The notes under the pieces are model-generated. The model did not search any database, was not told the DNA's origin, and saw only the letters and a program-made list of their open reading frames with translations. Shown here in pieces: positions 55,845-63,908 of a stretch of 64,000 nucleotides of DNA (position 1 is the first letter of the stretch; each line of letters starts with the position of its first letter). The position numbers were made by a program, and so were the translations under genes. The stretch covers positions 21,265 through 85,264 of the forward strand of contig JAJEHD010000008.1 of NCBI GenBank assembly GCA_022819505.1, read 5' to 3'. The DNA comes from Acidimicrobiia bacterium (lineage in GTDB: Bacteria; Actinomycetota; Acidimicrobiia; Acidimicrobiales; Aldehydirespiratoraceae).

Positions 55845-57686
55845 ATGCAGCTCGACACGATAGGTGGTCCCGACGACCTGCGGGAACGATCCCACGCCGA
55901 ACTAGACGACCTCTGCCAGCAGATCCGCGCCCGCATCATCGAGGCGGTCTCATCACGGGGCGGGCACCTGGGGTCGAACCTCGGCTCGGTCGAGCTCACC
56001 GTCGCCCTGCACCGGGTGTTCCGCTCGCCCCACGACGTGATCCTGTGGGACACCGGCCACCAGGCCTACGTCCACAAGATGCTCACCGGGCGGTCCACCG
56101 ACTTCGACAGCCTGCGGACCGCGGGCGGCCTGGCCGGCTACCCGTCACGGACCGAGTCCCCCCACGACTGGATCGAGAACAGCCACGCCTCCACCGCGCT
56201 GTCGTACGCCCACGGCCTGGCCACCGCCTTCGAGTCCTCCGACAACCGGCGCCGGGTGGTAGCCGTGGTCGGCGACGGCGCCATGACCGGCGGCATGGCC
56301 TTCGAGGGCCTCAACAACATCGGCCACAGCGGTCGCCGGGTGGTGGTGGTGCTCAACGACAACGGCCGCAGCTACGCCCCGACCGTCTCCCGGCTCACCG
56401 AGAGCCTGGTGCGGTTCCGCTCCAACCCCAAGATCATGCGCCGCTCCGACCGCCTCGAGGAGGTGGCCGAGCGCATCCCCTGGGTGGGCGACACCCTCCA
56501 GCGGGGCATGCGGATGTCCAAGGCCGCCATCCGGGAGCTGTGGGACTCGGCCGGCTTCTTCGAGAACCTCGGGCTGCGCTACCTGGGTCCCTTCGACGGC
56601 CACGACATCGCCGGCCTGGAGGAGGCCCTGGCCAACGCGGCCCAGTTCGACGAGCCCGTAGTGGTCCATGTGCTCACCCAGAAGGGACGGGGCTACGGGC
56701 CGGCCGAGCAGGACCAGATCAAGCACATGCACGACGTCGGCAAGGTCAAGCCGGGCACCTACACCGGCATGTTCTCCGACATGATGGTCAAGCTCGGCGG
56801 GCTGCACCCCGAGGTGGTGGCCATCACCGCGGCCATGCCCGACTCCACCGGCCTGCTGCCGTTCCGGGAGCACTTCGGCGACCGCTGCATCGACGTAGGC
56901 ATCGCCGAGCAGCACGCGGTGACGTCGGCCGTGGGCATGGCCATGGGCGGGCTGCGGCCATTCTTCGCGGTCTACAGCACGTTCCTGAGCCGGGCCTTCG
57001 ACCAGGTCAACCTGGACTGCGGGCTGCACCGGGCCCCGGTGGTGTTCTGCATCGACCGGGCCGGGATCACCGGCGACGACGGGCCGTCGCACCACGGGAT
57101 CCTCGACATGGTGCTGCTCACCAAGGTGCCGGGGATGGTGGTGCTGGCGCCGTCGTCGCTGGAGGAACTCGAGCAGATGATGCTCGACGCCGTGGACATG
57201 ACCGGCGGCCCGGTCGCCATCCGCTGGCCCAAGACCGCGGCCCGCAGCGTGAGTCGGGACCAGGTCGGGTCGGGGTTGAAGGCTCGCAAGGCCCGCTCCG
57301 GCGACGGCCGCCTGTGCCTCATCGGCGTGGGCAAGATGCTGGAGGCCTGCGAGCAGGCCGCCGAGCTGCTGGAGAACGAGGGCGTGGACGCCACCGTGTG
57401 GGACCCCCGGGCGGTGACCCCGGTGTGCCCGAAGATGGTGGCCGACGCGGTCGAGTGCGATCTGGTGGTGACCGTGGAGGACGGGCTGCGCACCGGCGGT
57501 GCCGGTACAGGCATCCGCGACGCGCTGGTGGAGCGGGCCGAGGCCGCCGGGCAGGCCGCACCCAGGGTGCGGGTCCTGGGGGTGCCTCTCGACTACCTGC
57601 CCCACGGCAAGCCCGACCAGATCCTGGCCGACCTGGGCCTGGACGCGGCCGGCATCGCGGCGACCGTCAAGTCAGAGCTGCTGTAG
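55845..57686 (+). CDS. dxs: 1-deoxy-D-xylulose-5-phosphate synthase
   Basis: A 613-residue thiamine diphosphate enzyme condensing pyruvate and glyceraldehyde 3-phosphate, the entry to the MEP pathway that ends at ispH (24996-26075). SRGGHLGSNLGSVELTVALH, the ThDP motif GDGAMTGGMAFEGLNNIGH to NDN, GIAEQHAVTSAVGMAMGG and DRAGITGDDGPSHHG are typical. The ATG at 55845 has AGGAGGG upstream; earlier in-frame codons belong to the PAP2 shadow. It ends 43 bp from the convergent nfuA. Confidence 0.97.
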   Translation: MQLDTIGGPDDLRERSHAELDDLCQQIRARIIEAVSSRGGHLGSNLGSVELTVALHRVFRSPHDVILWDTGHQAYVHKMLTGRSTDFDSLRTAGGLAGYPSRTESPHDWIENSHASTALSYAHGLATAFESSDNRRRVVAVVGDGAMTGGMAFEGLNNIGHSGRRVVVVLNDNGRSYAPTVSRLTESLVRFRSNPKIMRRSDRLEEVAERIPWVGDTLQRGMRMSKAAIRELWDSAGFFENLGLRYLGPFDGHDIAGLEEALANAAQFDEPVVVHVLTQKGRGYGPAEQDQIKHMHDVGKVKPGTYTGMFSDMMVKLGGLHPEVVAITAAMPDSTGLLPFREHFGDRCIDVGIAEQHAVTSAVGMAMGGLRPFFAVYSTFLSRAFDQVNLDCGLHRAPVVFCIDRAGITGDDGPSHHGILDMVLLTKVPGMVVLAPSSLEELEQMMLDAVDMTGGPVAIRWPKTAARSVSRDQVGSGLKARKARSGDGRLCLIGVGKMLEACEQAAELLENEGVDATVWDPRAVTPVCPKMVADAVECDLVVTVEDGLRTGGAGTGIRDALVERAEAAGQAAPRVRVLGVPLDYLPHGKPDQILADLGLDAAGIAATVKSELL

Positions 57687-57729
57687 AGGGTCGGCCCCTC
57701 CAGCAGCTAGCGGCGGTAGGAGTCTCCCC

Positions 57730-58392
57730 CTAGCTGAAGTAGGGGTTCTCGCCGGCTTCGTGGTCGGTAACGTCGATCACGTCGGTCACCTCTTCGATGG
57801 CCTCCATGATGGCCCGCTTGATCCCGTCGGACAGGGTGGCCTGGCTCATGGCGCAGCCCTGGCAGCCGCCCCCCATGGTCACCACCACCGAGTCGTCGTC
57901 GTTCACCTCCACGAGACTGGCGTACCCGCCGTGGGAGGCCAGCGCGGGGTTGATGCTCATGTCGAGCAGCTGCTGGACCTTGTCGCCGATGCTGCCGGTC
58001 AGGTCCAGACGGCCCATATCGCCCAGCGGGTTGGGGCGGTTGGGGTTGCGGATCACCAGCCCGCCCTGACCGGGAATCGACGGCACGTCCAGGGTGGAGC
58101 CCCGGAGCCGGCTGACGCTGGCGTCGGGCACGACCACTGTCAGGCCGTCCGAGTCGTGGACATGGTCGTCGTCCGCCGCGTCCGCTACGGGGTCGAGCGT
58201 GAGGTCGTAGGTGTAGTCGATCCCGGCGGTGCCGGTCACCTCGACCCGCAGTCCCAGCGTGTCGCCGTCCTCCTCCCGGTCGCGGATGGCCAGAACCGCG
58301 GTGCGAGCCGCGTCGGTGACGATCAGGATCTCCTCGCCCGATGCGGCTGCGGTCTCGGCGGGGGCCTCCGTCGGAGCGGCGGTATCGGTCAC
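57730..58392 (-). CDS. nfuA: NfuA-type Fe-S cluster carrier protein
   Basis: A 220-residue protein with an N-terminal degenerate A-type (HesB-like) domain without its cysteines and a C-terminal NifU domain carrying CxxC in TMGGGCQGCAMSQATLSDGI. The tail VTDHEAGENPYFS is also seen in NfuA proteins. It would carry a [4Fe-4S] cluster to targets such as IspH and the radical SAM enzymes here. The GTG at 58392 is 7 nt after a TAGGCT box. Confidence 0.88.
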   Translation of the reverse strand: MTDTAAPTEAPAETAAASGEEILIVTDAARTAVLAIRDREEDGDTLGLRVEVTGTAGIDYTYDLTLDPVADAADDDHVHDSDGLTVVVPDASVSRLRGSTLDVPSIPGQGGLVIRNPNRPNPLGDMGRLDLTGSIGDKVQQLLDMSINPALASHGGYASLVEVNDDDSVVVTMGGGCQGCAMSQATLSDGIKRAIMEAIEEVTDVIDVTDHEAGENPYFS

Positions 58393-58399
58393 GCACAGG

Positions 58400-58405
58400 A
58401 GCCTA
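58400..58405 (-). promoter_or_regulatory. -10 box of nfuA (leaderless)
   Basis: TAGGCT on the minus strand, 7 nt before the nfuA GTG at 58392. Confidence 0.55.
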
Positions 58406-58450
58406 CCGAGGGCTCACAGGTGTTCCTGCGGGCTGTTCGTGCGCCCGCGC

Positions 58451-58456
58451 TACGGT
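58451..58456 (+). promoter_or_regulatory. -10 box of the crotonase gene (leaderless)
   Basis: TACGGT, 6 nt before the ATG at 58463. Confidence 0.5.
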
Positions 58457-58462
58457 GCGGGC

Positions 58463-59164
58463 ATGACATCGAAGACCTCCTTTTCGATCGAAGACGGCGT
58501 GGCTGTCCTGCTCCTCGACGACGGCAAGGCCAACGCGGTGGGCTACGACACGCTTGAGGCCATCGACGCCGCCCTCGAGGCCGCTGAGGAGGGCGCGGGA
58601 GCCCTCGTGATCGCCGGCCGGGAGGGCCGCTTCAGCGCCGGCTTCGACCTGAGCGTCATCGGCGAGGGACCCGAGGCCGCTCAGGCGCTGGTGGCCGCGG
58701 GGGCCCGCACCGCGACGCGGATCTACGGGGCGCAGGTACCGGTGGTGGCCGCGTGCACGGGCCACGCCCTGGCGTTCGGGGCGATCATGCTGCTGTCCAG
58801 CGACGTGCGCATAGGCGCCGACATCGAGGCCAAGATCGGGCTCACCGAGGTGTCCATCGGCATGCCGCTGCCCATCTTCGCGGTGGAGCTGGCCCGGGAT
58901 CGGCTCAGCCCCCGGCACTTCACCGCGGCCACGTCGCTGGCGACCGTGTACTCGCCCCGCGGCGCGACCGAGGCCGGCTACCTCGACGAGGTGGTCGCAG
59001 CCGGCGAGCTGCACGAGGCGGCGACGCGGCGAGCCGGTGAGCTGGCGTCGTACCTGCGCCGTCCCGCCTTCGGGCTGACCCGCAGGACTGCCCGGCAGGC
59101 GACCATCGACAACATCCTGTCCACGCTCGACGAGGACATCAAGAGCTTCGGCGTACTGGGTTGA
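58463..59164 (+). CDS. crotonase/enoyl-CoA hydratase family protein
   Basis: A 233-residue crotonase-fold protein. The CoA-binding GREGRFSAGFDLSVI and the oxyanion-hole helix ACTGHALAFGAIMLLSSDVRIGA are clear. The two glutamates of a classical hydratase are not both obvious. The sequence GLTEVSIGMPLPIFAVELARDRL resembles a group annotated as crotonase/enoyl-CoA hydratase family with unknown substrate. It is shorter than the usual 260 residues. ATG at 58463 with TACGGT 6 nt upstream. Confidence 0.85.
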   Translation: MTSKTSFSIEDGVAVLLLDDGKANAVGYDTLEAIDAALEAAEEGAGALVIAGREGRFSAGFDLSVIGEGPEAAQALVAAGARTATRIYGAQVPVVAACTGHALAFGAIMLLSSDVRIGADIEAKIGLTEVSIGMPLPIFAVELARDRLSPRHFTAATSLATVYSPRGATEAGYLDEVVAAGELHEAATRRAGELASYLRRPAFGLTRRTARQATIDNILSTLDEDIKSFGVLG

Positions 59165-59232
59165 GGTGTGTCGCCGGCTCGGTTCCTACCTGTGGACAAT
59201 CAGTGGATAACTCGGGCAGTCCTGTGGATTGA

Positions 59233-60255
59233 GTGGGGATGACTGGGCCCGCGTACGACTCCGTGCTGCTGGTGTCGTTCGGTGGACCGGAGGGCCCCGC
59301 CGATGTCGAGCCGTTCCTCGCCAACGTCACCGCCGGGCGACAGATACCCGCCGAGCGGCTGGCGGCGGTGGCCCGGCAGTACGACCGCTTCGGCGGGGTA
59401 AGCCCCCTCAACGAGCAGTGCCGCCGGCTGCGCGACGCTCTAGCCGCCGGGCTGGCCGCCGCAGGATGCGACCTGCCGGTGTACTGGGGCAACCGCAACT
59501 GGACCCCCTACCTGGCCGACACCGTGTCCGAGATGGCCGCGGCCGGGCATCGCCGGGCCCTCGCCCTCGTGACCTCCGCCTACTCGTCGTACTCGGGCTG
59601 CCGCCAGTACCTCGACGACATCACAGCCGCCCGAGCCTCGGTGGGCGTGACCGCTCCCGTGATCGACAAGGTCCGCGCCTACTACGACCATCCGGGCTTC
59701 ATCGCGCCCTTCGTCGACGCGGTGGTCGAGGCCCGCATGAGGCTGCCCGCCGGGCTTCGCTCAAAGGCTCGGCTGGTGTTCACGGCCCACTCGATCCCGG
59801 AGTCCATGGCCGCAGGCTGCGACTACGAGCGCCAGCTGGGCGAGACGGCTCGCCTGGTGGCGGCCGGCGCCGGATTCGACGCCTGGACCATGGCCTGGCA
59901 GAGCCGCAGCGGGCCCCCATCGGTTCCGTGGCTGGAACCCGACGTGAACGACTGCCTGCGAGAGCTGTCCGGCCGGGGCGCGGCCGCGGTGGTCCTCGCT
60001 CCCATCGGCTTCGTCACCGACCACATGGAGGTCATGTGGGACCTTGACGTGGTCGCGGCCGGCACCGCCGCCGACCTTGGCATTCGGCTGGTGCGGGCCT
60101 CCACCCCCGGCACCGGGCCCGACGATCGCTTCGTGGCCATGTGGCTGGAGCTCATAGAGGAGCGCCTCGACCCCGCTCGGGCCCGCCGGTCCCTCGGCCG
60201 CCTCGGCGCAGGCCCCGACCGCTGCTCCGCGGACTGCTGCCCGCTCCGACCCTGA
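59233..60255 (+). CDS. hemH: ferrochelatase (coproporphyrin-type)
   Basis: A 340-residue enzyme inserting Fe2+ into a porphyrin; in Actinobacteria the substrate is usually coproporphyrin III. LLVSFGGPEGP, YWGNRNWTPYLADTV, TSAYSSYSGCRQYLDDI, TAHSIPESM with the active-site His, and IGFVTDHMEVMWDLD are typical. Cys123 (SGCRQY) and the C-terminal CSADCC could hold the [2Fe-2S] cluster known from mycobacterial homologues. Start GTG 59233 or ATG 59239; neither has a clear ribosome site or -10 box. Confidence 0.94.
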   Translation: MGMTGPAYDSVLLVSFGGPEGPADVEPFLANVTAGRQIPAERLAAVARQYDRFGGVSPLNEQCRRLRDALAAGLAAAGCDLPVYWGNRNWTPYLADTVSEMAAAGHRRALALVTSAYSSYSGCRQYLDDITAARASVGVTAPVIDKVRAYYDHPGFIAPFVDAVVEARMRLPAGLRSKARLVFTAHSIPESMAAGCDYERQLGETARLVAAGAGFDAWTMAWQSRSGPPSVPWLEPDVNDCLRELSGRGAAAVVLAPIGFVTDHMEVMWDLDVVAAGTAADLGIRLVRASTPGTGPDDRFVAMWLELIEERLDPARARRSLGRLGAGPDRCSADCCPLRP

Positions 60256-60402
60256 AGGGGGTCCGCCACCTGCCTCGACGGTCCACCACTCGGCCTCTTG
60301 AGGATCCACCCACCTGCCTCGACGGTCCACCACCTGCACTGTGGATAACACTATTTTGTATACACCGAGCTACTACGTACGGCCGTCGTAGGGGCCCCGC
60401 CC

Positions 60403-60711
60403 ATGAACCACACTCGCATCGCCGCGGAGGCCATCAGGTTCCGCATCTCCACTATCCGGCGCCCCTTGGTGACCAGCGAGACCGTCGACATCGATGCGAT
60501 GGCGGTCGCGGCGGTCACAGCCGCCTCGCCGGAGGTGGACGCGGCCCTGCGAGTGATCGCCACCACCTGGCAGCGGGCCGGATTCGACCCCGACGAGCTC
60601 ACCCAGCCCTGGACGGGCGAGCAGGCGGAGTACTTCAGGAGCCGGCCCGAGCTGATCGACTTGATCGACGTGATCGTGCGGGGCTCGGCCGGATCGACCG
60701 CCGCAGCCTGA
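60403..60711 (+). CDS. hypothetical protein, 102 aa
   Basis: I do not recognise a family. The protein is soluble and mostly helical, with two parts: a region rich in Ala/Val (MAVAAVTAASPEVDAALRVIATTWQRAGFDPDELTQPW) and an acidic helix (EYFRSRPELIDLIDVIVRG). ATG at 60403. The 147 bp upstream include an AT-rich spot (60350-60362, ACTATTTTGTATA) that may hold the promoter. It lies between hemH and mutM. Codon usage is like its neighbours, so probably a real gene. Confidence 0.5.
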   Translation: MNHTRIAAEAIRFRISTIRRPLVTSETVDIDAMAVAAVTAASPEVDAALRVIATTWQRAGFDPDELTQPWTGEQAEYFRSRPELIDLIDVIVRGSAGSTAAA

Positions 60712-60761
60712 CCGACTCGGTCTGACCCGCGGCCCGTCCCCGCCGTGCCGGCCGGCTCCGG

Positions 60762-60767
60762 TACGGT
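60762..60767 (+). promoter_or_regulatory. -10 box of mutM (leaderless)
   Basis: TACGGT, 7 nt before the mutM GTG at 60775. Confidence 0.55.
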
Positions 60768-60774
60768 GCGGCCG

Positions 60775-61590
60775 GTGCCCGAGCTTCCCGAAGTGGAGAC
60801 CATCCGAGCCCAGCTGCAGCCGCGGCTGGAGGGCCGCTCGATCACCGAGGCCGGCTCCCACCCGTCGGCGAAGTTCACCCCTGCGGTGGAGGCGGTCGGC
60901 TGCGACGTGACCGGGGTCCGACGCCGGGGCAAGTACCTGATCGTGGATCTGGACGACTCCAGCGAGGCCGGATGCGAGCTGGTCATCCACTTGGGCATGA
61001 CCGGCAGGCTGGCAGTCGAGCCGTACGTCGACCTGTCCCACCCGCACCTGCGGGCCTGGTGGCGACTCGATGACGACGATGCGCTCACGCTGCACGACAT
61101 CCGCCGGTTCGGCCGGGTCCATGTGGTGCCCGCGGGCCGGCACGAGACCATTGCGACGCTCCACCGCCTCGGCCCCGAGCCGTTCAGCGACCAGTTCACC
61201 GGCGAGAGCCTCTGGCGGGCCCTGCGGGCCAGCCGGCGCTGCATCAAGACCCAGCTCCTGTCGCAGCGACCGGTGGCCGGCGTGGGCAACATCTACGCCG
61301 ACGAGGCACTCTGGCTGGCGGGCGTGAACCCTGCCGTCCGCCACCTGTCGAAGCCCCGGGCCGGCCGCCTGGCCGAAGCCATCCGCACCGCGCTGGCGTC
61401 GGGGCTCCGCCATGGGGGCACCACCTTGCGGGACTACGCGGCTCTGGACGGAGCGTCGGGGCGCAACCAGCACCACCTGCACTGCTACGGACGGGCCGGC
61501 GAGCCGTGCGAGCGCTGCGGCACGGAACTGCGCCGCAAGGTGGTCGACGCCCGCGGCACCACATGGTGCCCCGTCTGCCAGCGCCGCTAG
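60775..61590 (+). CDS. mutM: formamidopyrimidine-DNA glycosylase
   Basis: A 271-residue base-excision repair enzyme removing 8-oxoguanine. The N-terminus PELPEVETIRAQL, made after Met removal, exposes the catalytic Pro and has the Glu of PE. The helix-two-turn-helix contains VAGVGNIYADEALWLAGVNP. The C-terminal C4 zinc finger is in HCYGRAGEPCERCG and TTWCPVCQRR. The GTG at 60775 is required to give the catalytic N-terminus, and a TACGGT box lies 7 nt upstream. Its TAG stop starts the next gene's -10 box. Confidence 0.96.
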   Translation: MPELPEVETIRAQLQPRLEGRSITEAGSHPSAKFTPAVEAVGCDVTGVRRRGKYLIVDLDDSSEAGCELVIHLGMTGRLAVEPYVDLSHPHLRAWWRLDDDDALTLHDIRRFGRVHVVPAGRHETIATLHRLGPEPFSDQFTGESLWRALRASRRCIKTQLLSQRPVAGVGNIYADEALWLAGVNPAVRHLSKPRAGRLAEAIRTALASGLRHGGTTLRDYAALDGASGRNQHHLHCYGRAGEPCERCGTELRRKVVDARGTTWCPVCQRR

Positions 61591-61593
61591 CGT
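61588..61593 (+). promoter_or_regulatory. -10 box of the VOC gene, overlapping the mutM stop
   Basis: TAGCGT, 7 nt before the ATG at 61601. Its first three bases are the TAG stop of mutM. Confidence 0.55.
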
Positions 61594-61600
61594 GGGCCGT

Positions 61601-61960
61601 ATGGAGCTAGGCCCCGTACACCACGTCTCGATCAACGTCCCCGATGTGGAGGCGGCCGCGCCGTTCTACACCGACGTGCTGGGCATGGCGGTGCTCGACC
61701 GGCCCGACTTCGGCTTCAACGGCCGCTGGCTGCAGAGCCCCGGCGGCGGCGAGGTCCACCTCATCGAGGTCGAGGGCTGGGTGCCCCCTACCGGCCAGCA
61801 CTGGGCCTTCAAGGTGGACGACATCGACGCAGCGGTGGCCGAGCTCCGGGGCCGGGGTGTGAAGGTCGACGACCCGATTCCCCTGCCCGGAACAGCGGCC
61901 CGCCAGACCTTCTTCTTCGACCCGGCCGGCAACATGATCGAGCTCAACCAGCCGGCCTGA
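61601..61960 (+). CDS. VOC-superfamily (glyoxalase-like) protein
   Basis: A 119-residue vicinal-oxygen-chelate fold protein with two beta-alpha-beta-beta-beta modules. Metal-ligand candidates are His in VHHVSINV, His/Glu in EVHLIEVEG, His in GQHWAFKV and Glu near the end in NMIELNQP. This pattern fits a small glyoxalase/dioxygenase/epimerase-like enzyme; the substrate is unknown. ATG at 61601. Confidence 0.85.
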   Translation: MELGPVHHVSINVPDVEAAAPFYTDVLGMAVLDRPDFGFNGRWLQSPGGGEVHLIEVEGWVPPTGQHWAFKVDDIDAAVAELRGRGVKVDDPIPLPGTAARQTFFFDPAGNMIELNQPA

Positions 61961-61978
61961 CGCGCCAGCCGTGGCGGG

Positions 61979-62497
61979 CTACCGGATGCCCTCGTACCAG
62001 CCCGCCCCGAAGAGGAGGTTGCCGCGCCGCACGACCCAAGCGTGCTTGGGCGCATCCTCGCGCGTCACGGGGTGCGTGAACAGGTAGGACACCCACTGGC
62101 CCGCTCCGCCGTCAACGGTCCGGGCGAAGGCGGCACCGTAGTCGTAGCCGCTGGCATCGATGCGCTCGCGGGTCGTCCCCACGAGCTCCGGGCGGTTGGC
62201 GTTGGCGACGCTGTACAGCACGCCGTCGCGGTCTTCGAGGACAAACACGTACCAGGCGCCGTCCAGCGCCTCGGGGGCGTTGTAGAACTCAAGCATCGCT
62301 TCGGTGCCGTCGCGTTCGTAGCGGTCGAGCGCCTCCTCGACCAGCCAGATCGCGTAGGCAGGCGCATTGGTCTTTGAGGGCGCATCGTTGCTGCCGCCGC
62401 CAAGGGCGACGATGCCCACGACGAGCGCGGCCACTGCGACGGCGAATCCGACAGCGGCCAACACCAACGCTGCGGCGGCGGTACGGGCGCCCGACAT
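61979..62497 (-). CDS. secreted/membrane-anchored single-Cache-domain protein
   Basis: A 172-residue protein: a membrane helix (AAALVLAAVGFAVAVAALVVGIVAL, about 8-32), then an extracytoplasmic region whose AWYVFVLEDRDGVLYSVANANRPELVG and YLFTHPVTREDAPKHAWVVRRGNLLFGAGWYE look like a Cache sensor domain. No kinase, cyclase or chemotaxis output domain follows, which is odd. The ATG at 62497 is 7 nt after TATGCT; an ATG four codons upstream at 62509 lies inside that spacing. Role unknown; it may partner with a separate signalling protein. Confidence 0.7.
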   Translation of the reverse strand: MSGARTAAAALVLAAVGFAVAVAALVVGIVALGGGSNDAPSKTNAPAYAIWLVEEALDRYERDGTEAMLEFYNAPEALDGAWYVFVLEDRDGVLYSVANANRPELVGTTRERIDASGYDYGAAFARTVDGGAGQWVSYLFTHPVTREDAPKHAWVVRRGNLLFGAGWYEGIR

Positions 62498-62504
62498 GGG
62501 TCGG

Positions 62505-62510
62505 AGCATA
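62505..62510 (-). promoter_or_regulatory. -10 box of the Cache gene (leaderless)
   Basis: TATGCT on the minus strand, 7 nt before the ATG at 62497. Confidence 0.55.
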
Positions 62511-62564
62511 CCCGCAGTCCGCAGGTCACCATAGAAGCACTGTCGAAGCTGGGAGGACTCTCAC

Positions 62565-63833
62565 GTGACCGTGACCAACGACTACGCCGGCCCGTTCGAC
62601 CCGGACTGGAGCCTCGACCGCCTCTCGCGCTCGGCGCTGGCGCGGCTGTGCCGAGAGCGGATGATCGTGTCGATGTTCCACGACCGGGCGCTCATGCCCC
62701 ATGTCGCCATGGCAGTGGGGCAGGATGCGACCATCCGCCAGGCCGACTCCGAGTGGATGGGGTCCAGCCCCGTCTACACGGCGCGCAACAAGGCCAACCT
62801 CGGCATCACCGGCGACGGGGTCGACGCCGCCCTCAAGAGCTTCCAGTTCGACATCGGTGCACCCCATCACTTCCTCGACTTCCACTTCAAGTACGTAGAC
62901 CATGACCTCGGCTTCTTCTGGCTGCCCTTCTGCGGGGCCCACGACTATCTCCGCCAGATCACCAACAACGATCCGCACCTCGTCACCAACATGTGCCACC
63001 ACATGGAGGACCGAACCTTCGACGCGACCCTCGGAGTCACCAACCCGAGGCTGCGGGCGATTCCGGTGCATCGCCCCCCGAAGCCCGACGAGTTCACCGG
63101 CGATCACTGCCGATGGGAGATCCGTGTGGTCGAAGACGAGCCCGGTGCCCGGCCCGGCGAACCGAGCCTCGCCGTCGTCTCCGCGTCGAAGGCCGCCCAG
63201 CTCGAACTGGCGCTCGGCGACGCCGGTGAGGACGGCGGGATGGACGACTACTCCGGCGACTTCAGGCCCGACCTCCGCCTGGAGGATCTGGCGCACCCCG
63301 TGCTCGTACGCCAGGCCAAAGAGTTCGCCCTCGACAACCACCTGCTGATGCGCGCCGCGTACTACTCGGTCGACGAGAACTTCAGCACCGACCTGCTCGA
63401 CGACGCGGCGCTCCAGCACCGGGCGGCCATCATGCCCGCGGTGGTGCGCCGGCTGCGGGGAGCGCTCGCGATCGAGGGCGACGACATGGCCGCCATCGCC
63501 AAACTGCTTCAGCTCGATCCGTTCCTGGTCGAGGACTACGTCGACTACCGCGTCGAGGTCCACGACGAGCTGTCGGGCGCGATCGAGTTCACCGGCGGGC
63601 CGGGGCTCGACGACGGCGTCTGCCGCAGCCCGATGGACTGGCTCGACGGGTTCCGGTTCACCGCCGAGGCCGTCAACCCTCGCTGTGCCGTGACGCAGGT
63701 GGCCGACCGGCGGTGGGAGTTGCGCATCGACCCCGACGCCGAGCCCGCCCAACCGCACTGGCTCGCGGACATGACCGACGGAGGCGGGCTCCGCGAGTTC
63801 GACCTGACCGAGCGCCCGGTGCAGATCCGGTGA
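62565..63833 (+). CDS. uncharacterised protein, 422 aa
   Basis: I do not recognise a family. It is a soluble, acidic protein without a signal peptide or membrane helix. A His-rich, possibly metal-binding middle (APHHFLDFHFKYVDHDLGFFWLPFCGAHDY and TNMCHHMEDRTF, about residues 104-150) is the most distinctive part. The second half is helical with VLVRQAKEFALDNHLLMRAAYYSVDENF. GTG at 62565 has GGGAGGA 9 nt upstream. Its last 31 codons are repeated in inverted orientation from 63907 to the window end. Confidence 0.7.
   Translation: MTVTNDYAGPFDPDWSLDRLSRSALARLCRERMIVSMFHDRALMPHVAMAVGQDATIRQADSEWMGSSPVYTARNKANLGITGDGVDAALKSFQFDIGAPHHFLDFHFKYVDHDLGFFWLPFCGAHDYLRQITNNDPHLVTNMCHHMEDRTFDATLGVTNPRLRAIPVHRPPKPDEFTGDHCRWEIRVVEDEPGARPGEPSLAVVSASKAAQLELALGDAGEDGGMDDYSGDFRPDLRLEDLAHPVLVRQAKEFALDNHLLMRAAYYSVDENFSTDLLDDAALQHRAAIMPAVVRRLRGALAIEGDDMAAIAKLLQLDPFLVEDYVDYRVEVHDELSGAIEFTGGPGLDDGVCRSPMDWLDGFRFTAEAVNPRCAVTQVADRRWELRIDPDAEPAQPHWLADMTDGGGLREFDLTERPVQIR
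63737..63830 (+). repeat. 94-bp inverted repeat, left arm
   Basis: Perfectly complementary to 63907-64000, with a 76-nt loop. This arm is the last 94 coding bases of the 422-residue protein, ending just before its TGA stop. Confidence 0.9.
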
Positions 63834-63898
63834 GCGGCGCCGCGCACCGAAGAGGCGATAGCCCGCCACCCCGCCCCCGGGCCCGAGCGCCAGCCCGA

Positions 63899-63908
63899 CC
63901 CCCCCCCC
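63899..63908 (+). repeat. run of ten C
   Basis: Ten consecutive C at the junction of the loop and the right arm; the longest homopolymer in the window. Confidence 0.8.

Noticed and set aside
57687..57729. Intergenic hairpin between dxs and nfuA as a strong bidirectional terminator
   Set aside because: Only a 5-bp stem (GAGGG/CCCTC) without T runs; too weak to list.
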